Shown here in pieces: positions 35,218-46,760 of a DNA stretch of 64,000 bases. This stretch comes from Volvariella volvacea V23. Its lineage: Eukaryota > Basidiomycota > Agaricomycetes > Agaricales > Pluteaceae. Position 1 is the stretch's first letter; each line of letters starts with the position of its first letter. The notes under the pieces were generated by a model that saw nothing but the letters and a program-made list of their open reading frames with translations, was not told where the DNA came from and did no database searches. Made by a program: the position numbers and the translations under genes. Location: assembly GCA_000349905.1 (NCBI GenBank), contig KB722750.1, positions 518,561-582,560 of the forward strand. The letters run 5' to 3'.

Positions 35218-38200
35218 TTACTTCTTAGCAGCAGGCAAAGTCTTCTTGTAGGCTTCTTCGAGCTCCTTCTGTAAGCCTGGTAGTACGGGCATGTGGTGCT
35301 GAAGAAAGGAAAGAGAGGATCAGTTCCTGAATGAAGGAGTGAAAGAGGGAAGGGAAGAAACGAACCTTGTATTCCATGCTGAATTCGCCTGTCGAGTCAA
35401 AAGGGGACACGTCAGAGACCAGTATTCGGGTTGGAGTGACAGAAAGCGTAGATTGGAAAGGGAGGGTGGTATATGCATATGCAAGGTGTAGCAGGCGACA
35501 CGGGAAAGAAGATAGAAGGTAAAGAAAAAGTTATAGAAAACAAGACTCACCCTTTCCTTGCGTCGAACCACGCAACTGATTCGAATATCCAAACATATCA
35601 TTCAAAGCCACCTCGGCAATACAAGTAAATTCATCATCTCTAACTTCACTGTCCACGATCGTTCCTCTTCTCGTGTTCAATCCACCAATAACCGCACCTA
35701 CAAAAAAATACCAAACCATGAGCCAATCAAGATCAATTCCTCGAACGCTGCGTCACGTACTCTGGAACTCCCCAGGAGCAGTAACTTCAACCGTCATAAT
35801 CGGCTCCAAAATGACCGGTTTAGCATTCCTATACGCTTCTTTGAACGCTCCGATTGTGGCCAATCTGAATGCCAATTCAGACGAATCTACGACGTGGAAG
35901 CCACCATCCTGCAAGACCAGTCTGCATCCCGAGATGGGATTGCCAGAGAGCACACCCTTTTCGAGGGCTTCGTAGAATCCCTAGAGACAAAGAAAGCGAG
36001 CCAGTCAGCGCCGATCATAAAAAGAATGAACACGACCAAGGCGCAAGCATACCTTCTCAACCGCCGGGATATAATTCGTCGGAATGCTGCCACCCATAAC
36101 CACATTCTCAAACCCAACATCCTTCCCATTCTCATCCGGCTGCATCGGCTCAATGTACCCGATAACCTTTGCATACTGTCCAGCACCTCCCGTCTGCTTC
36201 TTGTGGGTGTAATTGAACGTCGATTTTTGGGTGACGGTTTCGCGGAAGGCGACACGCGGTTTGCCGGTGATGCAGTCGACGTTGTATTCTCGGCGCATGC
36301 GTTCGACGTAGATTTCGAGGTGGAGTTCGCCCATTCCGGAGATGATGGTCTAGCGAAGGGCAAAGGGGTTAGAAAAGAGGCAAACGAGTGGGTATATGCG
36401 CGGTTGAGAAGCTGGACTGACCTCTTTACTCTCAGGATCGAGATGGACGCGGAAAGTAGGGTCTTCCTTTTGGAATCGATTGAGCGCACGAGAGAAGTTG
36501 GGTGTTTCAATACCCTTGGCCTTGATCGAGAGCGAGATGACAGGATCTGGGACATACATCGAGGTCTACGCGCCCAAAAGGTTAGTTCATAAAAGTGGAG
36601 AGTGAGAAGTGCAACGTACCATCGAGTAGCTAGTCGATCCATCTGTGAACGTATCACCAGAAGAACACTCAACACCGAAGATGGCACAAATTTCTCCAGG
36701 CCCAATCGAGTCGATATCCTGCACAAGTCAAATCAACTCCTCGTTCCCCCCGAAAAATATAAAAAGGTCACTGACCTCCATCTCGTTACTATGCATCCTA
36801 ACCAACCTCGGCACCTTGACCTTCTTCCCAGTCCTCGCGTTGTAAATCATGGCACCCTTCTTCAAACTCCCCTGATACACCCGCATATATGTCAACTGCC
36901 CAAACCTTCCCTCCTCTAGCTTGAACGCCAACCCAACCAAGGGGGCTTCAGCAGCAGGCACCAACGGGACAGGCTCCGAATTCGGCGGCAGCTCAGTATC
37001 ATGCGCGGTAACCTCCGACTCTGAAGGATTAGGCAGGTAATTGCAAACACCATCCAGCAGCGGTTGGACGGCGGTGTTCTTGATCGCGGAGCCCAAGAAG
37101 ACGGGAGAGAATTTGAGGTTGACAGTTGCACGGCGGATTGCTTCTTGGATTTGGAGATTGGTAGGCTGCTCGTCTACCAAGAACATTTCGGCGATTTGGT
37201 CGTCCACTTCTGCCAGCTGCTCAATGAGCTCTTGGCGTTTCTCTTTGGCGAGCTCCAGGACGGATTCGGGGATTTCGTCGGAAGTCACAACATCGGCTCT
37301 GATCAAGGTATTCAGCTCATCACATACCCGCTCTTGAATGGATAAAACTCACCCCTTTGGTCCCTCATTATAAATAGCCTTCCAATGCACCAAATCCACC
37401 ACACCTCTAAACTCTTCCTCCGCACCAATGGGCACCTGAACAGCCGCAGCCGGTATCTTCAACTTTGACCTGATCTGATTCACGATCCTCCACGGGTTAG
37501 CACCAGGCCTGTCCATCTTGTTGATGAACGAGATACGGGGGACGTTGTATCGTCTCATCTGTCGGTCAACAGTTGTGGTCTGACTCTGGACACCGGCGAC
37601 GGCACAGAGGACGAGGATTGCTCCGTCGAGAACACGGAGTGCACGTTCTACTTCGATTGTAAAGTCGACGTGTCCTGCAAGCGTCGGGTAGGGTTTAGGT
37701 GAGAGGGCAAGTGAGAGGAGGGAGTAAACGTACCAGGGGTATCGATGATGTTGATGGCGTACTTGTCCGTCTCACCGGTTGTAGTGTTCTGGGTGTTCCA
37801 ATCACAGAATGTAGCAGCACTCTGAATCGTAATACCCTTTTCCCTCTCCAGATCCATACTGTCCATCTTGGCTCCCACAGCGTCCTTTCCACGGACCTAC
37901 CGGAAACGAAAAAGAAATCGTCAACGCCCCACCCTTTCACAACCACAACCACAGCCGCACAGAAAGTAGGAGCGGGGAAGCAAACCCAAACCCACCTCAT
38001 GGATATCCCTAATCCTCCCCGTATAATACAAAATCCTCTCCGTCAGCGTCGTCTTGCCCGAATCAATATGCGCAGAAACCCCAATATTCCTCTGGAAGTT
38101 CAACCTCTTCAGATCCTTCTCCGTCAACTCATATTTTGGCACATTCGGCGCGGCAACCTCTGCCTCTTCAGGAGCGGGCTTGACAGCAGCAGCCGTAGCA

Positions 38201-38418
38201 GCAAACCGCTTCGTCAACAGCTGCTGCTGTAGTTGGTGTCGTTGGAGCCTTGTCCGTGTTTGCTGGAACGGCGAAGGAAGTGAACTTGAAGACGAATACG
38301 AAGAACTAAAGTGTCGAGGTAAAACCGAAGGAGCGGCAACGACCGGGCCCGAAGTAGGAGCAGCAAACGCTAGTCTCCCCAGCGAGTTCCGGCCAACAAT
38401 CGCACGACGCAGCAGCAT
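35218..38418 (-). CDS. MEF1: Mitochondrial elongation factor G1 (Mef1)
   Basis: Eleven exons (plus-strand limits): 37996-38418, 37734-37896, 37353-37674, 36778-37298, 36620-36720, 36422-36565, 36053-36349, 35761-35980, 35551-35697, 35366-35388 and 35218-35298. They give 813 residues. A Ser/Arg/Gln-rich mitochondrial presequence precedes the GTPase domain: G1 [13 protein letters not shown], the [12 protein letters not shown] switch region, G3 DTPGHVDF and G4 NKMDRPG. EF-G domains II-V follow ([35 protein letters not shown]). The tail ends KKTLPAAKK. Exon 10 is only 23 nt. The protein catalyses GTP-dependent ribosome translocation in mitochondria. The genome-typical short introns lie mostly in conserved blocks, and every junction restores the family sequence. 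Confidence 0.96.
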
Positions 38419-38850
38419 GTCTAGAACCTAATTCCTTACCACAGAGTCCATTAAAGCAGACGCGGAGACACAAGCGACGTGGATCACATACCGCTTAGCG
38501 AAATGAAAACAAAAGCACAGGAGAGTAAGGAATGAGTTGGTTTGGTGATACTCAAATCACCAAATGTATTCCAACTCGTTTTTTGGTCGTTCAGCGGTTC
38601 GAACAGGCAGTCCTTCCGAGGAAGTAAGAGGTGTGGCTTTCCCCGGAACCGGGTCTGTTGAAATTTTGGATCGGCTTATGTAAGTGTTCCGACGCGTCCC
38701 TCCTCTCCCGGATGCCCGAGGACCGACTTCAAAGGGATACAAAGGAAGCTGAATGTCCTTTGCATGTCCAGTACAAATCCAATCCACAAACGGCGTATAA
38801 AAACGATTTTACATGCAATTTGACAGTCCAAGTCCAATCCTTCCCTCTCA
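38419..38850. other. Intergenic: MEF1 promoter side and chitin deacetylase 3' flank
   Basis: Both neighbours are on the minus strand, so this stretch holds the 5' region of MEF1 and the 3' end of the next gene. No small gene is seen. Confidence 0.5.
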
Positions 38851-41170
38851 TCAAGCCATCCAACTGAGCGCGACAGTCAAGACTAACACGATGCCATCCC
38901 ACCCAGTTTCAAAGCGCTTCCCCCCACCAGAATGTGGTCCTGTTGCAGATCCGGTCGTTCCATTGCGTACATCATCCGTCGAATTCGTGGGTCCAGAAAG
39001 AGACGACACCGAGGAACTCCCTCCTTGACCTGCTACGGACTCGAATCCGCCTCCACTACCAACACCAGTGCCCATTCCGGTTCCGCTTCCATGACTTGTT
39101 GCGCTCACATTGCTTGGGGGTATTGATGTTGTCCCAGATATATCTTTTCTTGTGTTAGACAAAGCTCATTGAACGTCAAACAAAGCTCACATTGCTGAAA
39201 GCTAGGCTGCAAGTAATTGTCCTCGACGTACAACTGTGTCCAGTTCATCGCCACTCCTACGGGTACGATGTACTTGAACACGCTTTTCAACTTCGGGTAG
39301 TATCTTCGTGCTTCTGACATCGTGAAATTATTCAGTTCGTGGGTTAACATTATTGTTCCAGACTGTATTCCGTGAGATATGCAACCATTATCAACACTAG
39401 CGACTTTGAATGACGGAGGGCATTTACCGATGAATATCCTCCATTATTTGCTGCATCTATCAAGGCTTGGTACTTCTTATCCACATCCGCTGCTGTAATG
39501 TTTCCTATGTTTGCTCGCCAATCATCAGAATCTTCCTTCCACATGACGGTTCGCAAGTCCAATCCTGCTGCAACTGCCCGCACTCGATCGTCGACATCCC
39601 CAAACGGCGGCTGATGCAGTTAGTTACTCCTTGTAGTGCAGTTGGAAGTGATGGCAGTACTTACTCTCCAACAGGTTGGCGTTACACCAATGACGAGTTT
39701 GATTGCTTGCATCTGGGAGTTGGCACATATCTAAGTCACTGGCACTCGCGATAAGCTTGTTCGTGTGCTTACGGCTGCGAGCAATCAGAAGTAATACACG
39801 CAAGATACACGACAACCACGTACTGTAATACAACTCTGCGAATACAGTCTCGCTTGGTAGCGAAGTCACTGATCGACGAGTTAGCATGTTCATCGATGCA
39901 TATACTTCTTGCTCACTATATTTGTGGGACCAAGTATCTTCGGGTCTCGTCAGTGCATGCGGTTGTGTTATATGTTCGATTTCTACTCACGAACACAGAT
40001 CTCATGTCCTATTCAAGCAGAGAATGAATGCTTTGATCACATACCACATGCCTCGCACTCACCGTCTACAAAGGCTCGTTGCGCTTCTAACGGCCAATCC
40101 AGGACATTGCTTCCGATGAAAAACATAGCTATTGGGTCATATATCCGGTTCGTGTTTGAATTCCTATCGCTAACCAGAATCACTCACTAGCTTTTTGGTT
40201 CTGCTCCTGCAGATAATCATAGAATGCATTGTGCGAACAATTAGGCCCATCATCGAACCCGTACCCCAACGTTCCTGGCTACTAAATTATCAGTATCGTC
40301 AGATCGCGAACGGAATGTCTTCACTCACCTCTGGTACTGTCGCGACATCGAGCGGAAGACCTGGTAATTTGGGCGTTGTGCATCCCCGATACGTCCACCA
40401 GCAATCTGGGTCCGAAGGATCGTACGTTGAAGTGTTATTGGTAGAATTTCCAGGTACACTCTATTCAAGTCGTACGTCGTACACACTCGCATCTTCTGGA
40501 CTGAGCTCGTACTCACCTTCACCGAGATATTAGTTGGAACATTCCCTTTAATTTGATCCCACTTGGCCTGTGCGTTTGTGTCATTCGACAAAATAACGGC
40601 AGGCTGCCAGATCGTTGGGAATGATTCGAGTCTCATTGCCACTTGCGAGTAATAGTAGGGCTGACATTCAGCATTGGGATCTATCCGAAGCGAAAGCGCG
40701 TCAGTTCATGTCTGGTGGTACGACTTGGGTTGGATACATATTAAAGGCGGTGAGCGCGTCCACGCCCCAGCGGCAAGAGTATGCAACACGAAGTGGACGA
40801 TCTGTGCCCGGATATGCGCGCATATATTCGACATGCTCCTCATGGCGCCTCGTGGCTGCTTATGAAAGTGCATATATGCGCATATATCCCGCCTCGCACT
40901 GCTATCATGGCACTCACCCGTAATGCTCGCTTCTCCGGCTTCAGTTGTGCGGTCTTCAGCGAGGACGCCACTCACCCCAAGGGATAATACAGCTGCTCCC
41001 AGGAGTAGACGCTTTATAGAGGAGTAGGAGAGCGATTTCCACCCAAAAGGGGAGCCGTTGGCATGACTGATGATGATTCTTGATGGCCGTGCGAGATCTA
41101 AATGGGCGAGAGCGTTGGCTTGATTTGAAAGGGAGAAAAATGAGAGCGCGATTTGGGCCATTCGTTTCAA
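38851..41170 (-). CDS. Chitin deacetylase (carbohydrate esterase family 4), likely GPI-anchored
   Basis: Thirteen exons (plus-strand limits): 40918-41170, 40517-40680, 40329-40460, 40188-40278, 40063-40128, 39991-40008, 39917-39937, 39824-39868, 39773-39774, 39665-39712, 39428-39610, 39191-39362 and 38851-39143. They give 495 residues. A hydrophobic segment (RLLLGAAVLSLGVSGVLA) serves as signal, although the chosen ATG leaves about 50 residues before it, so the start is uncertain. Catalytic motifs are YGFDDGP, the metal-binding HTWSH, CWRPPFGDVDDR and the late LTHELN. A Gly/Ser/Thr-rich tail ends in a short hydrophobic stretch (GIVLVLTVALSWMA), as in GPI-anchored wall enzymes. It would convert chitin to chitosan in the wall. 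Exons 6-9 are 18, 21, 45 and 2 nt. The 2-nt exon supplies the rest of a Thr codon (ELYYT-MQAIKL) and is required for the frame. Confidence 0.93.
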
Positions 41171-41749
41171 AGAGTGTGAGGAAGAGAGCGACGATGAAGA
41201 AAATTAACGACACAAGGGCGGCGTTGCTGTTGTTGGCGTCGTCATCAGCGTTTTCATCAATGAAATCGGGGCACCTACAACGAATCTTATTTCAAAATGC
41301 AAGAACGCGTGGAGCGAGTGTGCAGTGCACAGGATCCAATAAAGAGTGGACGAAAGGAATGGCCGCAACACGGCGACGACGAGGGAGAATGCTTTCGATG
41401 ACGAGGGGAAGAAGGAGCGGCTCCGTTAAAAGAGTGTGAGTGTATTTATTTTTATAAATGTATTTTGGTATTTTCCCAAGGCCTGGTGAGTTTGGCACGC
41501 GTTTGGCAGATATGTGATGTGGTGAGGCTTCGAGCCAGCCAAAGCCAAAGAGGCATCTCGCATTCCAAATTTAGGTCACGTCCAGGTGTGACGTCCTCGG
41601 TAAACACACCCATAAGCATACTTCAATATAGCATAGGCGAGTCGTAGATGCAGCACAGACATGGGCAAGACATAGAATGAAGACCATACATTGCATAGAC
41701 GACTGACATATTCAGGTTTCAATCCCGCTGTTCCCCAATGTACACTCTC
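41171..41749. other. Intergenic
   Basis: This is the upstream region of the deacetylase gene and the 3' flank of the first zinc-finger gene. No gene recognised. Confidence 0.5.
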
Positions 41750-43229
41750 TCACTCTGCCGCCTGGGCTCCAGGCACGACAATATGCATGGGCTGCGCCAC
41801 GGCCTCGCAATCCCTCACCAAATGCGCCTTGAGGTTTAGTGCTCGTGCCTCGGTGAACATGGTCTCGCAGCAGAAGCAATACCTGTGGTCCTTCCCCATA
41901 TGCGTACGGAGAATATGGCCCACTAACATAGTTCCAAGTCGCTTGCTTGCTACTCGGCACCCTTGAATAGGGCATGGACGATCTACGCCTATCTCCTGCC
42001 TCTTGGTGTATGCTTGCATGTTGTGAACGTTGTTCAGATGTGTCTTCACGCTTTGAGTCTCCTGCTCTACCAGTGCACCGCAGCCCTCAAGAGGACATCT
42101 CCCCTGAAGCTTCCAGGTGCCTGCTGTCCATCCGATTTCTTGCACCTTATCCCCGTTTATTTCGAGGAACTCTTTCCAGTCCACTTCAATTTTTTTCATG
42201 CCTCTGTCCGTGCGGTACGTGATGTTGACCAGCTGTTGTCGGGGCCTAGATGGAGAGCAGGGCACAGCAGATTGGTCACCCCATCCAACAAGCCACTGAG
42301 TACAGGAGGGTTACTCACCTGAACTCCTTGAAGTTTACAACCCTCCCAGCCCACTCCGCCGGAATCCTTGCTTCATTGGAGGTCCTGGAAGCAGCGTCAA
42401 GGCCCACCACCTAAAAAGTACACACCACACGTACCTCTGAGCCTCCGTCTCCTGCGATGAACTAGGTCCCTCTTCAACTGCATCCAACATTGGGAGAGCA
42501 TCATCCTCTTGCTTAACCTCGTTTCTTGCGCCCTCATTCGTGGTCATAAAAATCCGCGGCCTGGACACCCCAGATACGCCACCCTCTCGAAATCCCTCTC
42601 TGCCTATATTAGCTTCCAAAGGTTGGCCACTGGCATTTGGGACTCGCCCCTTCTGAGGCGACACCGGCGGAGAAGGCAATGCCACCGTAGCCGAATCATG
42701 CGCCGGGAGAGGAAAGGCACCACCAACGCTCGGCGCCCTACATTCAGCACAGAGAGAAGGAACAGGTGGCTGGAGACAGGCGTCACTGCAGCTCGGGAAG
42801 CACCGATCCGGAGTGGCATTGCACCCAGCGCAGAACCTGTTGCACGCTGGGACAGTCACGCCTGTGGCTGGCTCGAACATTTCCGGTACTTCATAGGCGG
42901 GAGTGGTGGCCTTGTCCTTTTCCTTTTCAGACCCGTGGTCGCTTCCGCCATCGTTCCACGTCGCGGTCTGGATAACCCTGGCGTGTTCGTCTACCAGGTT
43001 TTTAATCCTATGGGTGGCATGTCAGTGGATATGTTGAGAAGGTGACTCGTGGTTGAGTTGTGGCACTCACATTGTAGCAGCCACCCTATTTCACCGATAT
43101 CGTCAAGTCAGCTCTCCGAGGCCATAGGAAAGAACGACGAAGGAGAGGGGACACCCACCTTGGATTACGTGCCCCTTGTAAAATAGGTGTCAAATCTTCA
43201 ATGAGCTTCGAGAAGATTTCGTTGTTCAT
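41750..43229 (-). CDS. Lineage-specific Cys/His zinc-finger protein, array copy 1
   Basis: Five exons (plus-strand limits): 43159-43229, 43071-43085, 42435-43007, 42319-42384 and 41750-42245, giving 406 residues. A short conserved N-terminal helix (MNNEIFSKLIEDLTPILQ) precedes a variable Pro/Ser/Ala-rich middle. A linker then reads ARIPAEWAGRVVNFKEFR. The C-terminus holds three finger-like units: CPLEGCG ... HLNNVH, CPIQGCR ... HILRTH, and CFCCETMF ... HLVRDC (a Cys-terminated variant). Exon 2 is 15 nt with phase 2 at both ends. I do not know a named family. The fingers suggest DNA, RNA or protein binding. Copies 2 and 3 follow on the same strand at 43865 and 46761. Confidence 0.8.
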
Positions 43230-43864
43230 GATGAGTAGATTTTTTTGTTGAGAGAAGGTCAAGCTGAGTAGCAAGAGAGGACAGTGGATGTGGGTTGAGG
43301 AAGGGGAGAGGTTGGAGAGCCATCGCACCTTAAATATCATCAAGATAGAATATTCCTTGAACACGAGGCAAGCACTCGAATAAAGGACTCAAAGAGGACT
43401 ACTCAAAGCAGAGGTGCCCATTGCAACCGGGGTTGATTGCGCATAGGGCTCGGCGTCCTATGGATATGACGGGATACCAATGCGATCATAGGCTTTGAGT
43501 TCTGTGACCCTGGAACACCACAATACACCCCCGTATTCGCGTCCAACAAATCCCTCCTTAATCTGGACATCGAGGTGCTTTAGACTAGCCGAAATATTCA
43601 CGTTTCGGGGAGAAATTAGGACACGGGCACGCACAAGCTATTTATTAGCAAATTACCACGACATAACAAAGCATATACGCATAAAAACATAGAAGACCGG
43701 CGACAACGAGACAAAAATATACAGAAACATGTGTTGCAGAACGACATTGAAATTACAGTGATTAGTCCGAGTCGCCAGGACGCCAAGCCCAGCAAATGAG
43801 TGAAACTATCAAACCCACGACTACTTTCTTTATCTGGAAGGCAACCCATTCACACCTCCCACCC
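43230..43864. other. Intergenic between zinc-finger copies 1 and 2
   Basis: Promoter side of copy 1 and 3' flank of copy 2. No gene recognised. Confidence 0.5.
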
Positions 43865-45588
43865 CTAATACTCTTCCTCCTCATCCTCGCTTTCTTCGTC
43901 GTGACCCTGAACGTCTTCTAGCAGCATGCCCACCCCCCCTGCGTTCTGTGGCCAAAGAGCGGTGCAGGAAAGCACCATATGACGTTTAAGGCTATGTCGG
44001 TCCGGGAAAAATTTCTGTCTGCAAGCAAAACAATGGAACGAATACGCCATATGTTGCATCAAGTGCTTCACCAAGCCCTTTGGTGCCAGTGGATCGGTCT
44101 GTGTGCACCTAGACACAGGACAGGGTTGCATTTGCCCTCCTTTGTCTGTGCGCCTACTCGGTCCCGCCTCCTTCTCCTTTCCTTTCCTTGAAACTCCTCC
44201 GTTCCCGTTTGGAGTCGTTCTGAGGTTCAAGCTATGGCACGAAAGCATGTGATTTGCCACATTGGTGGGAGTCGCTGGGAACTCCACCTCGCAACCATCT
44301 AAAAGACATCTGTTTATCAAGACCCAATCACGCAGAGATTGTTCAATCTCTTTCGTTTTGGTTACGTTCCAAGTGAGAAACATGTTCCATGTAATTAGCG
44401 ACGTTTTATAGACCCGTGCCTCTGGTACGAGATCTGCACGACTGTGTTCAAGAAACGGCCTGTCAGTGTTTCGATGCAATATTCGATAAACAGGCCACTT
44501 ACGCATAGGGTCTGGCATCGTAGACCTTTCTGACCCAAGCAGAGGGGTAATGCACCCTCTCGCTACAAGTTCTATCAGATCGCTGGACCATTTAAACACA
44601 CCAACGCAGCTCGACGTACCTCATATCCTCCCACAAATTCACGAAGAGTCGCGCGATACCCGGAAGACTTTCTTTGGGCTTGTCAAACGACCGGCTTAAT
44701 GTACCCACCGCATTCTGCCCGACGGTTCCTTCGCTTCCGCCAACCAATCCAGCTCTCACTTCGTACATCTGAGGAAATAGCTCAGGATCTGGAACACATC
44801 CAAAGTCCTCGAATGGCGCGTATTCCACAGTCTCAGGTTGCTGCTGCTCTTGGTTCATCGCTGGATAATCTGCACCCGGAAGCAATGTGGCTTGCTCATG
44901 TGTCTGAAAGGGCGCAACAGTATTGGGAGCCATAGCCGGTGCGAATGTGTCCACGGTAGTGTTTCCTTGAAAAGCATCGACAGTGGGGGCTGCAGGTGCG
45001 TCAGTGGTTGGTCCTGTAGTCCACGCCGCTTGATTCGTGCTCAGCAGGCACATGCTGGGGTTGATCGTACCGTCAGCACCGGGGATATTGGTGTTCACCG
45101 ACACATCTGCCATAGCATGACCAGAGAGTTGGGGCGCGGGAGCTGAGAACTGTGCAGTCCCAGCCGTGTTGGACTGCTGCGGGACGTTCATCATGTTGAG
45201 CGTCTGTGGCGTGTAAGCGGTTTGGGGAACCGTCATGGACGAGGAAGCGTTTGTCTGAGCGTGTAGGCATCTGAGAGCTTCGGAACTTGCTCTTTGAATG
45301 GTCTCTAGATCTTTATAGATCGCTGCCAGCATCCTAAATAATTATTTATCTCAGCAGGAGAGTTGAAGAAACATTACAAAAGACGGCACTCACGCATTTG
45401 CCATAACCCTATTAGTAGTGACGAGAAAGAAACAGGACATCAGTATCCGACTGAGGAGTGTAGAGGGGAGATGAGATCAATGTTACGTACATTGGGACTG
45501 GTGAAGTCCTAAAGATTGGTTTCAACTGCTGAACCAGGTACACGATAGCGGCATTCGCAGGTGTCATGTTGTTGGCATTCACGCTCAT
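43865..45588 (-). CDS. Lineage-specific Cys/His zinc-finger protein, array copy 2
   Basis: Five exons (plus-strand limits): 45491-45588, 45394-45408, 44620-45333, 44503-44529 and 43865-44459, giving 482 residues. The N-terminus (NAAIVYLVQQLKPIFRTSP) matches copy 1 in type. The middle is a long Ala/Pro/Thr/Gln-rich, probably disordered region. After KVYDARPYAPFLEHSR come the finger-like units: CLLDGCE ... HMLSCH, CPVSRCT ... HLMQH, and CFACRQKFF ... HMVLSC. The protein ends in an acidic tail (DEESEDEEEEY) that could be transcription-activating or merely charged. The second exon is again 15 nt and phase 2 on both sides, as in copy 1, showing common descent. Function unknown; a transcriptional regulator is one possibility. 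Confidence 0.8.
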
Positions 45589-46760
45589 CGTGGCAGAAAA
45601 AGTACTTGGAAGCGCAGGCGCAAGAGAAGGGGAGGAGGGAGAGAGCGGTTGAGAGGTCACATCGGGAAGAAGAGCCGGATTTTAAGCAGTCAAGGGAGTT
45701 GACTCGACCTCCAGACACGCCTCCACCCTGGATACAAGACACTCTTGCAAAGCGACATTCAGGAAAACAGCGCCTCACTGCATGCAATCACCGCAGCCAC
45801 ACGTCCCAACGTCAAGGCGTTCAAGAATTGTCCCCTTATTAGGCAAGCCTTGTCAATGCCACCACCCGATGGAGAACAAGTGGTTGGGTGGTTTACGTAC
45901 GAGATGGCCTCTCTCCTGAAGGAATGTATCACAGTCTCGAGTCCTCTTCCTAGAAGATCCCCAGCTCCCCCATCCTTGCCACATCTCGTGCAACTAGACG
46001 AGTAGGTTGATAAGATATTTTGCCACTTTGGCCGAGATGTCGAGTGGGAAGGACGGCTTTCGCAAAGGATATACGTGTATGGTAGTAATGATAGCAGGAG
46101 AGAAGTATAAGTAATATGGGACAGGGCATCTTATAAGCTGTGGGCTTATTGTTCCTATTCTTGTATCCCGAGAAAAATAGGACAATTGCGTCTAGCATTC
46201 CATCAAGGGTAACATGCCGAAACATCATGCTCTCTTGCGCTTTTCTGCGGTCCTGAAAGCCTTAAACCCTCTGTATTGGTCCAGAGAACCAGCTGGCGCT
46301 TCCCTTTAACCAAGCAAGCTACGTGTTGCAAGGATGGAACAACAACGATGGAAGCGCCTGCGTCCACAAGGCACGATATCCACAGTGTTGACTCTCTGCA
46401 TTCAAAATCCCCAACTCAATTAGCGATCGATATGTGGATTTCGACGTTGTTCAGTCGGTCATCGCGTATGATCATGACATGTCCCGATATGGGCACGAAA
46501 TGCCTCAATATGGAAATAGAGCGGTTTAGCCGACCTTTCATTCGACAACCCAACAACGTATACGTAGAAAAGCACATCATTCAACACTCAGGGTTGGTAC
46601 AAAGACGATATCAAGCAAGCGAAATATACACTACAAGTTTCCATTACCAGAACTAAATGCAGAACAACGTCGGCCACGGTTACCGTGGGGTAGTTGTTCA
46701 CATCGAGTTTTTAGGGCTCCCACTCCACCAAAATCGTAGAATTTTCTCTCCTATAAATTC
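45589..46760. other. Intergenic, 1.2 kb, between zinc-finger copies 2 and 3
   Basis: Several short frames on both strands, none with recognisable content. It holds the copy 2 promoter region. Confidence 0.5.

Noticed and set aside
35558..36726. 344- and 279-codon frames in and around MEF1
   Set aside because: They cross several well-supported MEF1 exons and introns; the spliced minus-strand model explains the sequence fully.
38585..38615. tRNA-like GGTTCGAA B-box
   Set aside because: No matching A-box, no cloverleaf stems and no CC after the box; a chance match.
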